Shown: positions 52,349 through 61,288 of the stretch, piece by piece | Position numbering within the stretch: the stretch's first letter is position 1 | Layout: each line of letters opens with the position of its first letter | Origin: Acetobacteraceae bacterium AT-5844 | Lineage (GTDB): Bacteria; Pseudomonadota; Alphaproteobacteria; Acetobacterales; Acetobacteraceae | Assembly (NCBI GenBank): GCA_000245075.1 | Contig: JH599920.1 | Location: 1 to 64,000 of the forward strand | DNA length: 64,000 bases | Direction: 5' to 3' | Position numbers and translations under genes: made by a program | Notes under the pieces: model-generated | What the model saw: the letters and a program-made list of their open reading frames with translations, nothing else | Told to the model about the DNA's origin: nothing | The model's database searches: none

Positions 52349-52426
52349 TTTCGGGCGCATCCGCAGGCATTTCTGCGGGTGAACGGCATGACGAGGGGCG
52401 GCGGCCGGTTTTCGAACGGCCGCCGC
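52340..52426 (+). terminator. Three consecutive hairpins between fabF and mltG
   Basis: GCGCCC / GGGCGC across the fabF stop (52340-52358), CCGCAG / CTGCGG (52361-52378), and a 10-base stem GCGGCGGCCG / CGGCCGCCGC with a nine-base loop (52398-52426). None has a T run. Together they may slow or end transcription after fabF, or protect the fab mRNA 3' end. Confidence 0.5.
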
Positions 52427-52490
52427 TACCCCATATCCGGCAGCCGGGGGCCGCTTACCCTGGCAGTTTTCCACTTTTGGCCGAGGCTGC

Positions 52491-53462
52491 ATGCGCAAGG
52501 CGTTGATCGCCCTTCTTGTGCTGGTCCTGCTTGCGGGCGGTGGTGCGTGGTGGGCACGGGAGCAATGGCGTGCCCCTGGGCCGCTGGCACAGCCCACGGC
52601 CATCGTCATTCCGCGGGGCAGCTCCTCCGAGGCCATCGGCACCACGTTGGTGGAACAGGGCGCCATCCGGGATGCGCGGATTTTCGCGGCGGCGGCGTGG
52701 CTGACGCGCTCCGATGGGCCACTGCGGGCGGGAGAGTACCTGTTCCCGGCCGGGGGCTCTCTTGCCCAGGTGCTGGATGTGCTGCGCACGGCACGGCCGG
52801 TGCAGCGGCGGCTGACCATCCCTGAAGGGCTGACGGCCAAGCAGATTACCACCCTCATCAGTGCGGCGCCGGGCTTGACCGGCGATACGCCCGAGCTGGA
52901 TGAGGGCAGTGTGTTGCCGGAGACCTATTCCTACGAATACGGCGACAGCCGTGCCTCCCTGGTGCGGCGCGCCAGCCAGGCCATGACCAGCACGCTGGAG
53001 CAGTTGTGGAAGGAGCGGGCCGAGGGCCTGCCCCTGGCTTCGGCGCGGGAGGCGCTGGTGCTGGCCTCGATCGTGGAGCGGGAAACCGGGCAGCCGGCGG
53101 AGCGGCCGCATGTGGCGGGGGTATTCATCAACCGCCTGCGGCGCGGCATGCCGCTGCAATCTGACCCGACCGTGGCCTATGCGGCGGCGGATGGCGGGCT
53201 GCTGGACCGCCCGCTGAGCCGCGCTGATCTCGACCGGGATCATCCGTTCAATACCTATCGCGTGCGGGGGCTGCCGCCGGGGCCGATCGCCAGCCCGGGC
53301 GAGAAATCCCTTGAGGCTGTGCTGCGCCCGTTGGCCACGGATGACCTCTATTTCGTGGCGGATGGCACGGGTGGACATGCCTTCGCGCGGACGCTGGAAG
53401 AGCATAACCGCAACGTCGCCCGCTGGCGGCAGATCGAGCGGCAGCGCGCCAACCCGCAATGA
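52491..53462 (+). CDS. mltG: Endolytic murein transglycosylase MltG
   Basis: A 323-residue MltG (YceG family), which cuts nascent glycan strands at the inner membrane and sets chain length. N-terminal anchor ALIALLVLVLLAGGGAWWA, a LysM-like subdomain (IVIPRGSSSEAIGTTLVEQG), then the YceG domain with the catalytic Glu in ASIVERETG near residue 200 and FINRLRRGMPLQSDPTVAYA. PGPIASPGEKSLEA is the family end block. It overlaps the next gene by four bases. Confidence 0.95.
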   Translation: MRKALIALLVLVLLAGGGAWWAREQWRAPGPLAQPTAIVIPRGSSSEAIGTTLVEQGAIRDARIFAAAAWLTRSDGPLRAGEYLFPAGGSLAQVLDVLRTARPVQRRLTIPEGLTAKQITTLISAAPGLTGDTPELDEGSVLPETYSYEYGDSRASLVRRASQAMTSTLEQLWKERAEGLPLASAREALVLASIVERETGQPAERPHVAGVFINRLRRGMPLQSDPTVAYAAADGGLLDRPLSRADLDRDHPFNTYRVRGLPPGPIASPGEKSLEAVLRPLATDDLYFVADGTGGHAFARTLEEHNRNVARWRQIERQRANPQ

Positions 53463-54340
53463 CGCCCGCGCCCCTGAGCCGGGCGGAGCTGTGGCTCCGG
53501 CTGCTGGTGATCGCCGGGCTCTGGGGGGCGTGTTTTCCACTTCTGCGCTATGTGGCGCCGCAGATGCCGCCCCTGGCGATCGCGGCGGCGCGGGCGGCCT
53601 TTTCGGCCAGTGCGGTGCTCGCCTTCCTGCTGGTGAGCGGGCGGCTGGCGTGGCCGCGTGGCCGGGCCATTTGGGGACACATGCTGGTGGTGGGCACGCT
53701 GAATGGCTGGGTGCCCAACCTGCTGACCGCGACGGCCATGAGTGGCATCGAGAGCGCGCCGGCGGCTCTGATCCAGTCCGTTTCGCCGCTGCTGGTCGGT
53801 ACGGCAAGCCTGCTGCTGTTCAGGGACGAGGTGCGGGGGCGGGGGCTGTTCGCCGGACTGGCCCTGGGCCTTCTGGGTATCGTGGTTATTCTGGGACCGC
53901 GCGCCTTGAGCGGTGAGGCGGAGCTGGGTGCCGCCCTCATGATGGTGGGAACAGCAGCGAGCTATGCCAGCGGCACGCTCTATGTGCGCTGGGCGCGGCC
54001 GGAGGTGCCGGAGCATTTCGTCATCGGCCAGCAGGTGGTGGCCTTCATCGTGGCGCTGCCGGCGGCGTTGCTGATCAACGGAGCCGGGGCCTTCGCCCAG
54101 CCGGGCGATGTCTGGCTCGTGGTGGCGCTTCTGGGCGTGATGGGATCGGCGCTGCCGCTTTCCCTGTTCATCGTGTTGCTGACCCGGGCACCTGCGGCCA
54201 AGGCCTCGCTGGTGGGATATTTGCAGCCGGTTTCGGCGGCGCTGGTCGGGGCGCTGTGGCTGGGTGAGGTTCCCGCCCCGCATGTGCTGGCGGGGGGTGT
54301 CGTTGTGTTGGGCGGCGTCTGGCTGGCTACGCGGCGCTGA
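53459..54340 (+). CDS. EamA/DMT family transporter
   Basis: A 293-residue drug/metabolite transporter with two EamA repeats and about ten membrane segments. The first repeat begins LRLLVIAGLWGACFPLLRYV, the second near AELGAALMMVGTAASYASGT; both end with the usual conserved Gly/Pro patterns (IQSVSPLLVG and VGYLQPVSAALVGALWLGE). Substrate unknown. Translationally coupled to mltG (ATGA) and inserted between mltG and yicC. Its 3' end overlaps the convergent SDR gene by 14 bases. Confidence 0.88.
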   Translation: MTPAPLSRAELWLRLLVIAGLWGACFPLLRYVAPQMPPLAIAAARAAFSASAVLAFLLVSGRLAWPRGRAIWGHMLVVGTLNGWVPNLLTATAMSGIESAPAALIQSVSPLLVGTASLLLFRDEVRGRGLFAGLALGLLGIVVILGPRALSGEAELGAALMMVGTAASYASGTLYVRWARPEVPEHFVIGQQVVAFIVALPAALLINGAGAFAQPGDVWLVVALLGVMGSALPLSLFIVLLTRAPAAKASLVGYLQPVSAALVGALWLGEVPAPHVLAGGVVVLGGVWLATRR

Positions 54341-55115
54341 CATCCTTGGCCGGTACGGCACGGGAGGCCCAGGCCATCAGCCCCGGTGGCAGGGCGCCCA
54401 GCAACCGGAACAGGGCATAGGTGCGGCGCGGATAGGCGATGCGGCGGCGGCCGGCGGCGAGCCCGGCCAGGGTGCGGCGCGCCGCCTCTTCGGGCGAGAT
54501 CAGGAAGGGCATGGGGAAGCGGTTCGGCGCTGTCATGGGCGTGCGAATGAAGCCGGGGCAGATGGCGTGCAGGCGGATGCCGCGGCGGCGCTGCGTGGCG
54601 TCCGTGGCCTCGGCCCAGCGCTGCACGGCGGCCTTGCTGGCGGAATAGGCCGGGGCGCTGGGGGCGGCGACGAAGCCCACCACCGAGGCGACCACGCCGA
54701 TGCGGCCGCGCAGGCCGTTCGCGTCCGCCTTCTGAGTGGCCATGCGGGACATGGCGGGGAGGGTGGTGTTCAGCACGCCCATGAGATTGGTCTCGAACAC
54801 TGCGCGCACCTGGTCTGACGGCTCGGCCACGCCGCCGGTGCCGCCGGATATGCCTGCATTGGCGACGAGGAGATCGATATGCGGCATGCCCTCGATCCAG
54901 GCCGTGCAGGCGGCGGCGTCACGGACATCCAGCGCGGTGGTGGTGACAATGGCGCCGGCGGTGCGGCAGGTCTCGGCGGTTTCTTCCAGCCTCGTGGAGT
55001 CGCGGCCGGTGAGGTGGAGGGTGACGCCTGGCGCCGCGCTGGCCTCCGCCAGGGCGCGGCCCAGGCCGGAGGATGCGCCGGTGATGGCGATATGGCGCCA
55101 GGGAAGATCGGTCAT
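54327..55115 (-). CDS. SDR family oxidoreductase
   Basis: A 262-residue short-chain dehydrogenase: ITGASSGLGRALAEASA near residue 9, VANAGISGGTGG near residue 83, and Tyr/Lys in PAYSASKAAVQRWAE. A C-terminal stretch (RRTYALFRLLGALPPGLMAW) suggests membrane association, as in the DltE-like/classical SDR branch. Substrate unknown. Start at the ATG of MTDLPWRH; an ATG nine bases earlier is possible. Divergent from yicC, 39 bases away. Confidence 0.87.
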   Translation of the reverse strand: MTDLPWRHIAITGASSGLGRALAEASAAPGVTLHLTGRDSTRLEETAETCRTAGAIVTTTALDVRDAAACTAWIEGMPHIDLLVANAGISGGTGGVAEPSDQVRAVFETNLMGVLNTTLPAMSRMATQKADANGLRGRIGVVASVVGFVAAPSAPAYSASKAAVQRWAEATDATQRRRGIRLHAICPGFIRTPMTAPNRFPMPFLISPEEAARRTLAGLAAGRRRIAYPRRTYALFRLLGALPPGLMAWASRAVPAKDVSAA

Positions 55116-55154
55116 GACTTGCATCCTGCGGCCGAGGGTAAGAGAAGGCCGCCC

Positions 55155-56051
55155 ATGGCCCTTTTTTCGATGACCGGCTTCGCCCGGCAAGCAGGCACCT
55201 TGCCGGATGGCACAGGTTTCGTGTGGGAACTGCGCAGCGTCAACGGGCGCGGCCTGGATGTGCGGCTGCGCCTGCCGCCCGGCCATGAGACGCTGGAGCC
55301 CAAGCTGCGCGATGCCGCAACGGCCCGGTTCAAGCGCGGCAATATTTCCGCCAGCCTGAGCGTGAAGAAGGAAGAGCGGCCCGCGCCGCGCCTGACGCCG
55401 GACCCGGCGGCGCTGGAGCAGGCGATCGCGCTGGCGATGGAGGTGGCGGCGCGGATTCCCGGCTGCCCGACGCCGCGCGCGGAATCCATCCTGGCCATGC
55501 CGGGCGTGCTGCGCAGCGAGGTGCCGGAAGCCAGGGAAGGCGAGGAAGACGCACGCCACGCCGCCATTGCCGCCGGCTTCATGAAGGCGCTGGATGACCT
55601 GGCGGCGGCCCGTGCTGAAGAGGGCGAGAAGCTGGGCGCCATTCTGGGCGCGCTGCTTGACGAAATCTCGGTGCTGCGGGGGAAGGCGGCCGGGCTGGCG
55701 GCGGAGCAGCCGGCGGCGCATCGCGCGAGGCTGACGGCGGCGCTGGCGGAATTGTTGGAAGGCGAGCGGCGGGTGCCGGAGGAGCGGCTGGCGCTGGAAG
55801 TGGCCCTTCTGGCCCAGAAATCCGACGTGCGGGAGGAGCTGGACCGGCTGGCCGCGCATGTGGATGCGGCGCGGACGTTGTTGGCGGCTGGTGAGCCTGC
55901 CGGGCGGCGGCTGGAATTCCTGACGCAGGAATTCGGGCGTGAGGCGAACACTCTGGGCGCCAAGTCAGCCAGCCTGGGGCTGACCGGTATTTCCCTCGAT
56001 TTGAAGGCCGCGATCGAGCGGCTGCGTGAGCAGGCGGCGAACGTCGAATGA
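55155..56051 (+). CDS. yicC: YicC family endoribonuclease
   Basis: A 298-residue YicC protein. The N-terminal MALFSMTGFARQAGTLPDGT and WELRSVNGRGLDVRLRLP, and the C-terminal GRRLEFLTQEFGREANTLGA followed by KSASLGLTG, are the family blocks. YicC proteins are endoribonucleases in enterobacteria and firmicutes. The start is fixed by the family opening MTGFA. It overlaps gmk by four bases, a conserved pair. Confidence 0.93.
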   Translation: MALFSMTGFARQAGTLPDGTGFVWELRSVNGRGLDVRLRLPPGHETLEPKLRDAATARFKRGNISASLSVKKEERPAPRLTPDPAALEQAIALAMEVAARIPGCPTPRAESILAMPGVLRSEVPEAREGEEDARHAAIAAGFMKALDDLAAARAEEGEKLGAILGALLDEISVLRGKAAGLAAEQPAAHRARLTAALAELLEGERRVPEERLALEVALLAQKSDVREELDRLAAHVDAARTLLAAGEPAGRRLEFLTQEFGREANTLGAKSASLGLTGISLDLKAAIERLREQAANVE

Positions 56052-56677
56052 ACCAGATATCCCGGCGGGGCCTCTGCCTCGTGCTTTCGGCCCCCTCCGG
56101 TGCAGGAAAGTCCTCCGTCAGCCGCGCGTTGCTGGAGCAGGAACCGGAATTGCGGCTTTCCATCAGCGCCACGACCCGCAAGCCCCGCCCGGGCGAACAG
56201 GAAGGCGTGCATTATTTCTTCCGGGAGCGGGAAGAGTTCCAGCGGATGATCACGGCCGGAGAGCTGTTGGAACACGCTGAGGTGTTCGGCCGCTTCTACG
56301 GCACGCCGCGCGCTGCGGTGGAGCAGGCGCTGGCCGCGGGGCGGGATGTGCTGTTCGACATCGACTGGCAGGGGCACATGCTGTTGCGGGAGGCACTGCC
56401 GGGCGACGTGATCGGCGTGTTCCTGTTGCCGCCGAGCCTCGATGAGCTGGAACGGCGTTTGCATGGGCGTGGGCAGGATTCCGCTGAGGAGATTGCTAGC
56501 CGGATGAGTGCCGCCCGGGATGAGATCAGCCACTACGCTGATTTCGACAATGTGCTTGTGAATCACGACTTCCACCAGACGGTGGATGAAGTGCGCGCCA
56601 TTCTGCGCGCGGGCCGCAGCGCGCGTGCGCGCCAGCCCTGGCTGCCTGACTTCGTCGGCGGGTTGCTGAAGGTTTGA
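56048..56677 (+). CDS. gmk: Guanylate kinase
   Basis: A 209-residue kinase converting GMP + ATP to GDP + ADP. The P-loop is LSAPSGAGKSSVSRALLE near residue 14; SISATTRKPRPGEQEGVHYF and EHAEVFGRFYGTPRAAVE are the GMP-binding blocks; DIDWQGHMLLRE is the Walker-B-like part. Coupled to yicC (ATGA). The rpoZ gene that often follows gmk is absent. Confidence 0.97.
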   Translation: MNQISRRGLCLVLSAPSGAGKSSVSRALLEQEPELRLSISATTRKPRPGEQEGVHYFFREREEFQRMITAGELLEHAEVFGRFYGTPRAAVEQALAAGRDVLFDIDWQGHMLLREALPGDVIGVFLLPPSLDELERRLHGRGQDSAEEIASRMSAARDEISHYADFDNVLVNHDFHQTVDEVRAILRAGRSARARQPWLPDFVGGLLKV

Positions 56678-56696
56678 CCACTATGAGTTCAGCAGC

Positions 56697-57632
56697 ATGA
56701 GCGTGCTGCTGCAGATCATCCTGCCGATCTTTGCCTTGATCGGCCTGGGCTACGCTTCAGCGAAGATGAAGTGGATCAGCGAGGAGGGGCTGCGCGGGCT
56801 GAACGATTTCGTGTTTCGCCTGGCGCTGCCTTGCCTGATCTTCAACGGTGCGACCACGCCGCATCCTGGTGGCGGTGCCACCGCCTTCGCCTTCTTCACC
56901 GGCTGCCTGACGGCCTATGCGCTGGCCATTCTGCTGGCGCGCACCGTGCTGCGGTTGAAACTGGGGGAGGCGGGGACCTTCGGGCTGAATGCGTCCTTCG
57001 GCAATAGCGGGATGATTGGCATTCCGCTGGTGCTGGCAGCCTATGGGCAGCAGGGGCTGGGGCAGCTGCTGGCCATCATTGGTCTGCATTCGCTCATCCT
57101 GCTGCCGATCGGCACGGTGGTGGGCGAGATGGCGCATAGCAGCAAGGCGCCGGTGCTGAAGATCCTGAAGGCCACCATCATTTCCGTGGCGCAGAATCCC
57201 ATCGTCATTGCGGTGGCGGCGGGGTTCGTCGTCTATCAGGCAGGCGTGCCGGTGCCGGAAGTGGCGCGGAATTTCCTGCAACTGACGGGGATGGCGGCAT
57301 CTCCGGTGGCGCTGTTCTGCCTGGGGGCGACGCTCGTCGCCTTCGACGCGCGGCGGGACTGGCCATCGGCTCTGGTGTGCTCGGCATTGAAGCTGTTGTT
57401 CATGCCGTTCCTGGTGGCCGTCATCGGCTGGCTGATCAGCCTGCCGCCCTTGCCGATGAAGGTGGCTGTGCTGACAGCGGCTTTGCCGACGGGGGCGAAT
57501 GCCTTCTTTCTGTCCCGCCGTTATTCGGCCGGGGCGGAGCGGTCCGGGGCCACGGTGTTGCTGTCCACCCTGCTGTCGCTCGGCACGGTGGCCGGGCTGA
57601 TGATGGGGCTGGAAAGCTGGTACGGCCCGTGA
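56697..57632 (+). CDS. AEC (auxin efflux carrier) family transporter
   Basis: A 311-residue membrane transporter with ten predicted segments in two halves. ILPIFALIGLGYASAKMKWI opens the protein; FGNSGMIGIPLVLAAYGQQG near residue 100 is the first crossover helix region, and AALPTGANAFFLSRRYSAGA the second. Such proteins move organic anions such as malonate or malate; the substrate is not clear here. It starts 19 bases after gmk and could be read through from it. Confidence 0.9.
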   Translation: MSVLLQIILPIFALIGLGYASAKMKWISEEGLRGLNDFVFRLALPCLIFNGATTPHPGGGATAFAFFTGCLTAYALAILLARTVLRLKLGEAGTFGLNASFGNSGMIGIPLVLAAYGQQGLGQLLAIIGLHSLILLPIGTVVGEMAHSSKAPVLKILKATIISVAQNPIVIAVAAGFVVYQAGVPVPEVARNFLQLTGMAASPVALFCLGATLVAFDARRDWPSALVCSALKLLFMPFLVAVIGWLISLPPLPMKVAVLTAALPTGANAFFLSRRYSAGAERSGATVLLSTLLSLGTVAGLMMGLESWYGP

Positions 57633-57680
57633 CGCGGGGCCAGCGCAACCGGCATGGCGCCGGGCGCTGGCCTGCCCGCT

Positions 57681-57956
57681 TCAGTGCAAGCGGAACTCGC
57701 CATCGGTGTAGCGGAACTCCGCTGGCCTGCTGAGGGCAGCGGAGGCGACGCGCACGGAGTGCAGCGGGCCCTGGATGTCGCGGCACCAGAAATCCAGGAA
57801 GCGGTGAAGCTCGGGGAAGTCGGGTGCCAGATCGATCTTCTGCCAGATGAAGCTCTGAAGGACGGCCGGGTGATCGGGGAGATGGTAGAGGATCTCCGCC
57901 GTTGTCAGCCGCCAGTCGGGGATGCGCAGAAGGGAATCGATGTCGCGTAGCAGCAT
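57681..57956 (-). CDS. usg: Usg family protein
   Basis: A 91-residue protein of the alphaproteobacterial Usg family. DWRLTTAEILYHLPDHPAVL, LQSFIWQKIDLAPDFPELHR and FLDFWCRDIQGPLHSVRVA are strongly typical. Cytoplasmic; function unknown. The ATG at 57956 has AGGAGAAGG upstream; the longer frame to 58055 would add a hydrophobic stretch not found in the family. It is convergent with the AEC gene and divergent from groES. Confidence 0.9.
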   Translation of the reverse strand: MLLRDIDSLLRIPDWRLTTAEILYHLPDHPAVLQSFIWQKIDLAPDFPELHRFLDFWCRDIQGPLHSVRVASAALSRPAEFRYTDGEFRLH

Positions 57957-58069
57957 GGCCTGAACCTTCTCCTGATCCGTGTCCGGTCCGTCGCCGGCCC
58001 TCCTCCTGGAAGGAAGAATGGCATGAGCCAGGCTGGGGAAGGCAAGAAAAAACATTCTATTTCAGTCTA

Positions 58070-58096
58070 TTGGCACTCTTCGACCGAGAGTGCTGA
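58070..58096 (+). promoter_or_regulatory. CIRCE operator 1 of groESL
   Basis: TTGGCACTC, nine-base spacer, GAGTGCTGA, against the consensus TTAGCACTC-N9-GAGTGCTAA (two mismatches, one in each arm). It lies just upstream of a TTGACG -35-like box, about 135 bases before groES. It should bind the repressor HrcA. Confidence 0.92.
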
Positions 58097-58103
58097 CAAG
58101 CGC

Positions 58104-58132
58104 TTGACGAAATCCTCAGACCCTCTTAGATC
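58104..58132 (+). promoter_or_regulatory. Putative groESL promoter
   Basis: TTGACG at 58104-58109 and TAGATC at 58127-58132 with a 17-base spacer, placed between the two CIRCE elements. Preceded by C to read CTTGAC, which also fits a heat-shock (RpoH) -35. The exact sigma factor cannot be told. Confidence 0.6.
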
Positions 58133-58133
58133 G

Positions 58134-58160
58134 CTAGCACTCTCCTGGGGTGAGTGCTGA
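58134..58160 (+). promoter_or_regulatory. CIRCE operator 2 of groESL
   Basis: CTAGCACTC, nine-base spacer, GAGTGCTGA; only the outermost positions differ from consensus. It overlaps the expected transcription start region, about 70 bases before groES, and so is the better-placed repressing site. Confidence 0.93.
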
Positions 58161-58229
58161 CAGGGCTTGCTGGTCCAGGAGAGCCAACCGTCACTGGGTG
58201 CGCCTGAAAGAGGGCGCCAGGAGAGGGCC

Positions 58230-58520
58230 ATGAGCTTCCGTCCGCTGCATGACCGCGTCGTCGTCCGCCGGCTGAACGCCGAAGAGAAGACCGCTGGTGG
58301 CATCATCATCCCCGACACCGCCAAGGAAAAGCCGCAGGAAGGCGAAGTGATCGCCGTTGGCTCCGGCGCGCGTAACGAGGCCGGCCAGTTGGTCCCGCTG
58401 GACGTGAAGGCGGGCGACCGCGTTCTGTTCGGCAAGTGGTCCGGCACCGAGGTGAAGATCAAGGGTGAAGACCTGCTGATCATGAAGGAAAGCGACATCC
58501 TGGGCGTGATCGCGGCCTGA
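58230..58520 (+). CDS. groES: Co-chaperonin GroES
   Basis: A 96-residue GroES forming the heptameric lid of Gro[22 protein letters not shown] opens the protein; the mobile loop is [20 protein letters not shown]; it ends [19 protein letters not shown] lies just before the ATG. An upstream in-frame start at 58167 would run into the operator region and is rejected. Heat induction through HrcA/CIRCE is expected. Confidence 0.98.
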   Translation: MSFRPLHDRVVVRRLNAEEKTAGGIIIPDTAKEKPQEGEVIAVGSGARNEAGQLVPLDVKAGDRVLFGKWSGTEVKIKGEDLLIMKESDILGVIAA

Positions 58521-58573
58521 TTGGCTGCTTGAGCACCCCTTTCTCGCATTCCTGAACCAACAGACAGAGGTAG

Positions 58574-60211
<1,638 letters not shown>

Positions 60212-60242
60212 TCTCCAACTGGAGATCGGGTTTCCGAAAAGA

Positions 60243-60274
60243 GGGGGCGGCCCGCAGGGGCCGCCCCTTTTTTG
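60243..60274 (+). terminator. Rho-independent terminator of groESL
   Basis: A 10-base perfect stem GGGGCGGCCC / GGGCCGCCCC with a GCAG loop, followed by TTTTTT. A smaller hairpin GATCTCC / GGAGATC straddles the stop region at 60210-60227. Confidence 0.93.
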
Positions 60275-60427
60275 TTGCGTTAAGGCTTGCGGGCAAGGGA
60301 TGGCGGGTTTGCGTTGACAGGGGCTTGACGATCTGGCCCACTATTCGTTGCCAACCGCTGCTGATCGCCTTGCCGTGCCTCCGGTTATCCCGGCTGCCGT
60401 TCAAGCGGTGACACAGGGTGGGATACC

Positions 60428-60452
60428 GACCGTGGCGGCGTTCGCCACGGTC
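60428..60452 (+). promoter_or_regulatory. Leader hairpin of the cold-shock gene
   Basis: A 10-base perfect stem GACCGTGGCG / CGCCACGGTC with a five-base loop, 25 bases before the csp start. Long structured leaders are usual for cold-shock genes and often govern their translation at low temperature; a specific mechanism is not shown here. Confidence 0.55.
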
Positions 60453-60476
60453 TTGTCAGAGAGAGGAGTGCGTCGC

Positions 60477-60680
60477 ATGGCGATTGGCACCGTGAAGTGG
60501 TTCAACGCGACCAAGGGCTTCGGCTTTATCGTTCCGCAAGACGGGGGCAAGGATGTGTTCGTGCACATCACCGCCGTGCAGCGCGCCGGCCTGCAAGGCC
60601 TCCAGGAAAACCAGAAGATCAGCTTTGAAGTGGTGCAGGAGCGGGGCAAGGCCGCTGCCACCAACCTGAAGCCGCTCTGA
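60477..60680 (+). CDS. CspA family cold-shock protein
   Basis: A 67-residue OB-fold nucleic-acid binder. RNP1 is KGFGFIVPQ and RNP2 is VFVHITAVQ; MAIGTVKWFNATKGFGFI is the family opening. It should act as an RNA chaperone; whether it is cold-induced is not known. AGAGGAG lies ten bases before the ATG; an in-frame start at 60348 would add 43 residues across the leader hairpin and is rejected. Confidence 0.96.
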   Translation: MAIGTVKWFNATKGFGFIVPQDGGKDVFVHITAVQRAGLQGLQENQKISFEVVQERGKAAATNLKPL

Positions 60681-60694
60681 GCCGATAGCGATGT

Positions 60695-60759
60695 AACGGC
60701 GCCCTTCTGAGGGTGCTGGCGAGACGGTTCGTGTCCGGAAGGGCGCGGGCCGTTTTTTT
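60695..60759 (+). terminator. Terminator after the cold-shock gene
   Basis: AACGGC plus GCCCTTC on the left pair with GAAGGGC and GCCGTT on the right, with a four-base bulge and a loop of about 30 bases, followed by a run of seven T. A long-armed intrinsic terminator. Confidence 0.75.
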
Positions 60760-60865
60760 ATGTCTGCGAAACGGCATACAAATCATGGCAAAAAAGGGGC
60801 GGAAAGTGGGCAATTGAGTTTGCTGCACTGCACCAGTTTGCGTTAAGGACAGGCATATTCATTTT

Positions 60866-60882
60866 GCGGAAAGGGTTTCCGC
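60866..60882 (+). promoter_or_regulatory. Hairpin hiding the ribosome-binding site of the 60884 gene
   Basis: A perfect 7-base stem GCGGAAA / TTTCCGC closed by GGG, ending one base before the ATG at 60884. The only Shine-Dalgarno-like sequence, GGAAAGGG, lies in its left arm and loop. Stable pairing would block translation. Confidence 0.6.
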
Positions 60883-60883
60883 G

Positions 60884-61288
60884 ATGCGTATCGCGTCCGT
60901 TTTGTCATTTTTTGTATTGATTCCATTGGTATTTTCGGCCTCTGCCCAAGCCCGTGAGAACTGGTGGAACGAGGTAAGCGTGAGCGCGACCTTTGGCGGC
61001 GCCCTGCCATATTCCAGCGGAAACGGTGGATATGTCGTGACGCGGCTGCTCTCCCCCACCAAGGAGGGGCAGGCTATCCGGCTTGAGGGATCGTCACCTT
61101 TCGACCCTGCCGTGAAGAAGGTTTTCGATGGAAGGCCACAATTTGGCCTCGGCGGGCGCTACGATTGGGGCACGCTTCCGAGCGGCGCCAAGGTCTCAGT
61201 ACGAGCCATGGTGAGCGCGGGGGTAGAGCCGGTGGAGGCTGGCCCGCGGCCGATGGTCGGGCTCGCGGGCCTCAGTATCCTATTCTGA
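60884..61288 (+). CDS. Small secreted protein of unknown function
   Basis: A 134-residue exported protein. Signal peptide MRIASVLSFFVLIPLVFSAS, cleaved probably after ASAQA near residue 23. The mature part is rich in Gly, Ser, Val and aromatic residues and looks beta-rich (VSVSATFGGALPYSSGNGGY, FGLGGRYDWGTLPSG), possibly a small periplasmic or outer-membrane-associated protein. I do not recognise the family. The first 60 bases of the gene and the leader are less GC-rich than their surroundings. It overlaps the convergent peptidase gene by nine bases. Confidence 0.7.
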   Translation: MRIASVLSFFVLIPLVFSASAQARENWWNEVSVSATFGGALPYSSGNGGYVVTRLLSPTKEGQAIRLEGSSPFDPAVKKVFDGRPQFGLGGRYDWGTLPSGAKVSVRAMVSAGVEPVEAGPRPMVGLAGLSILF

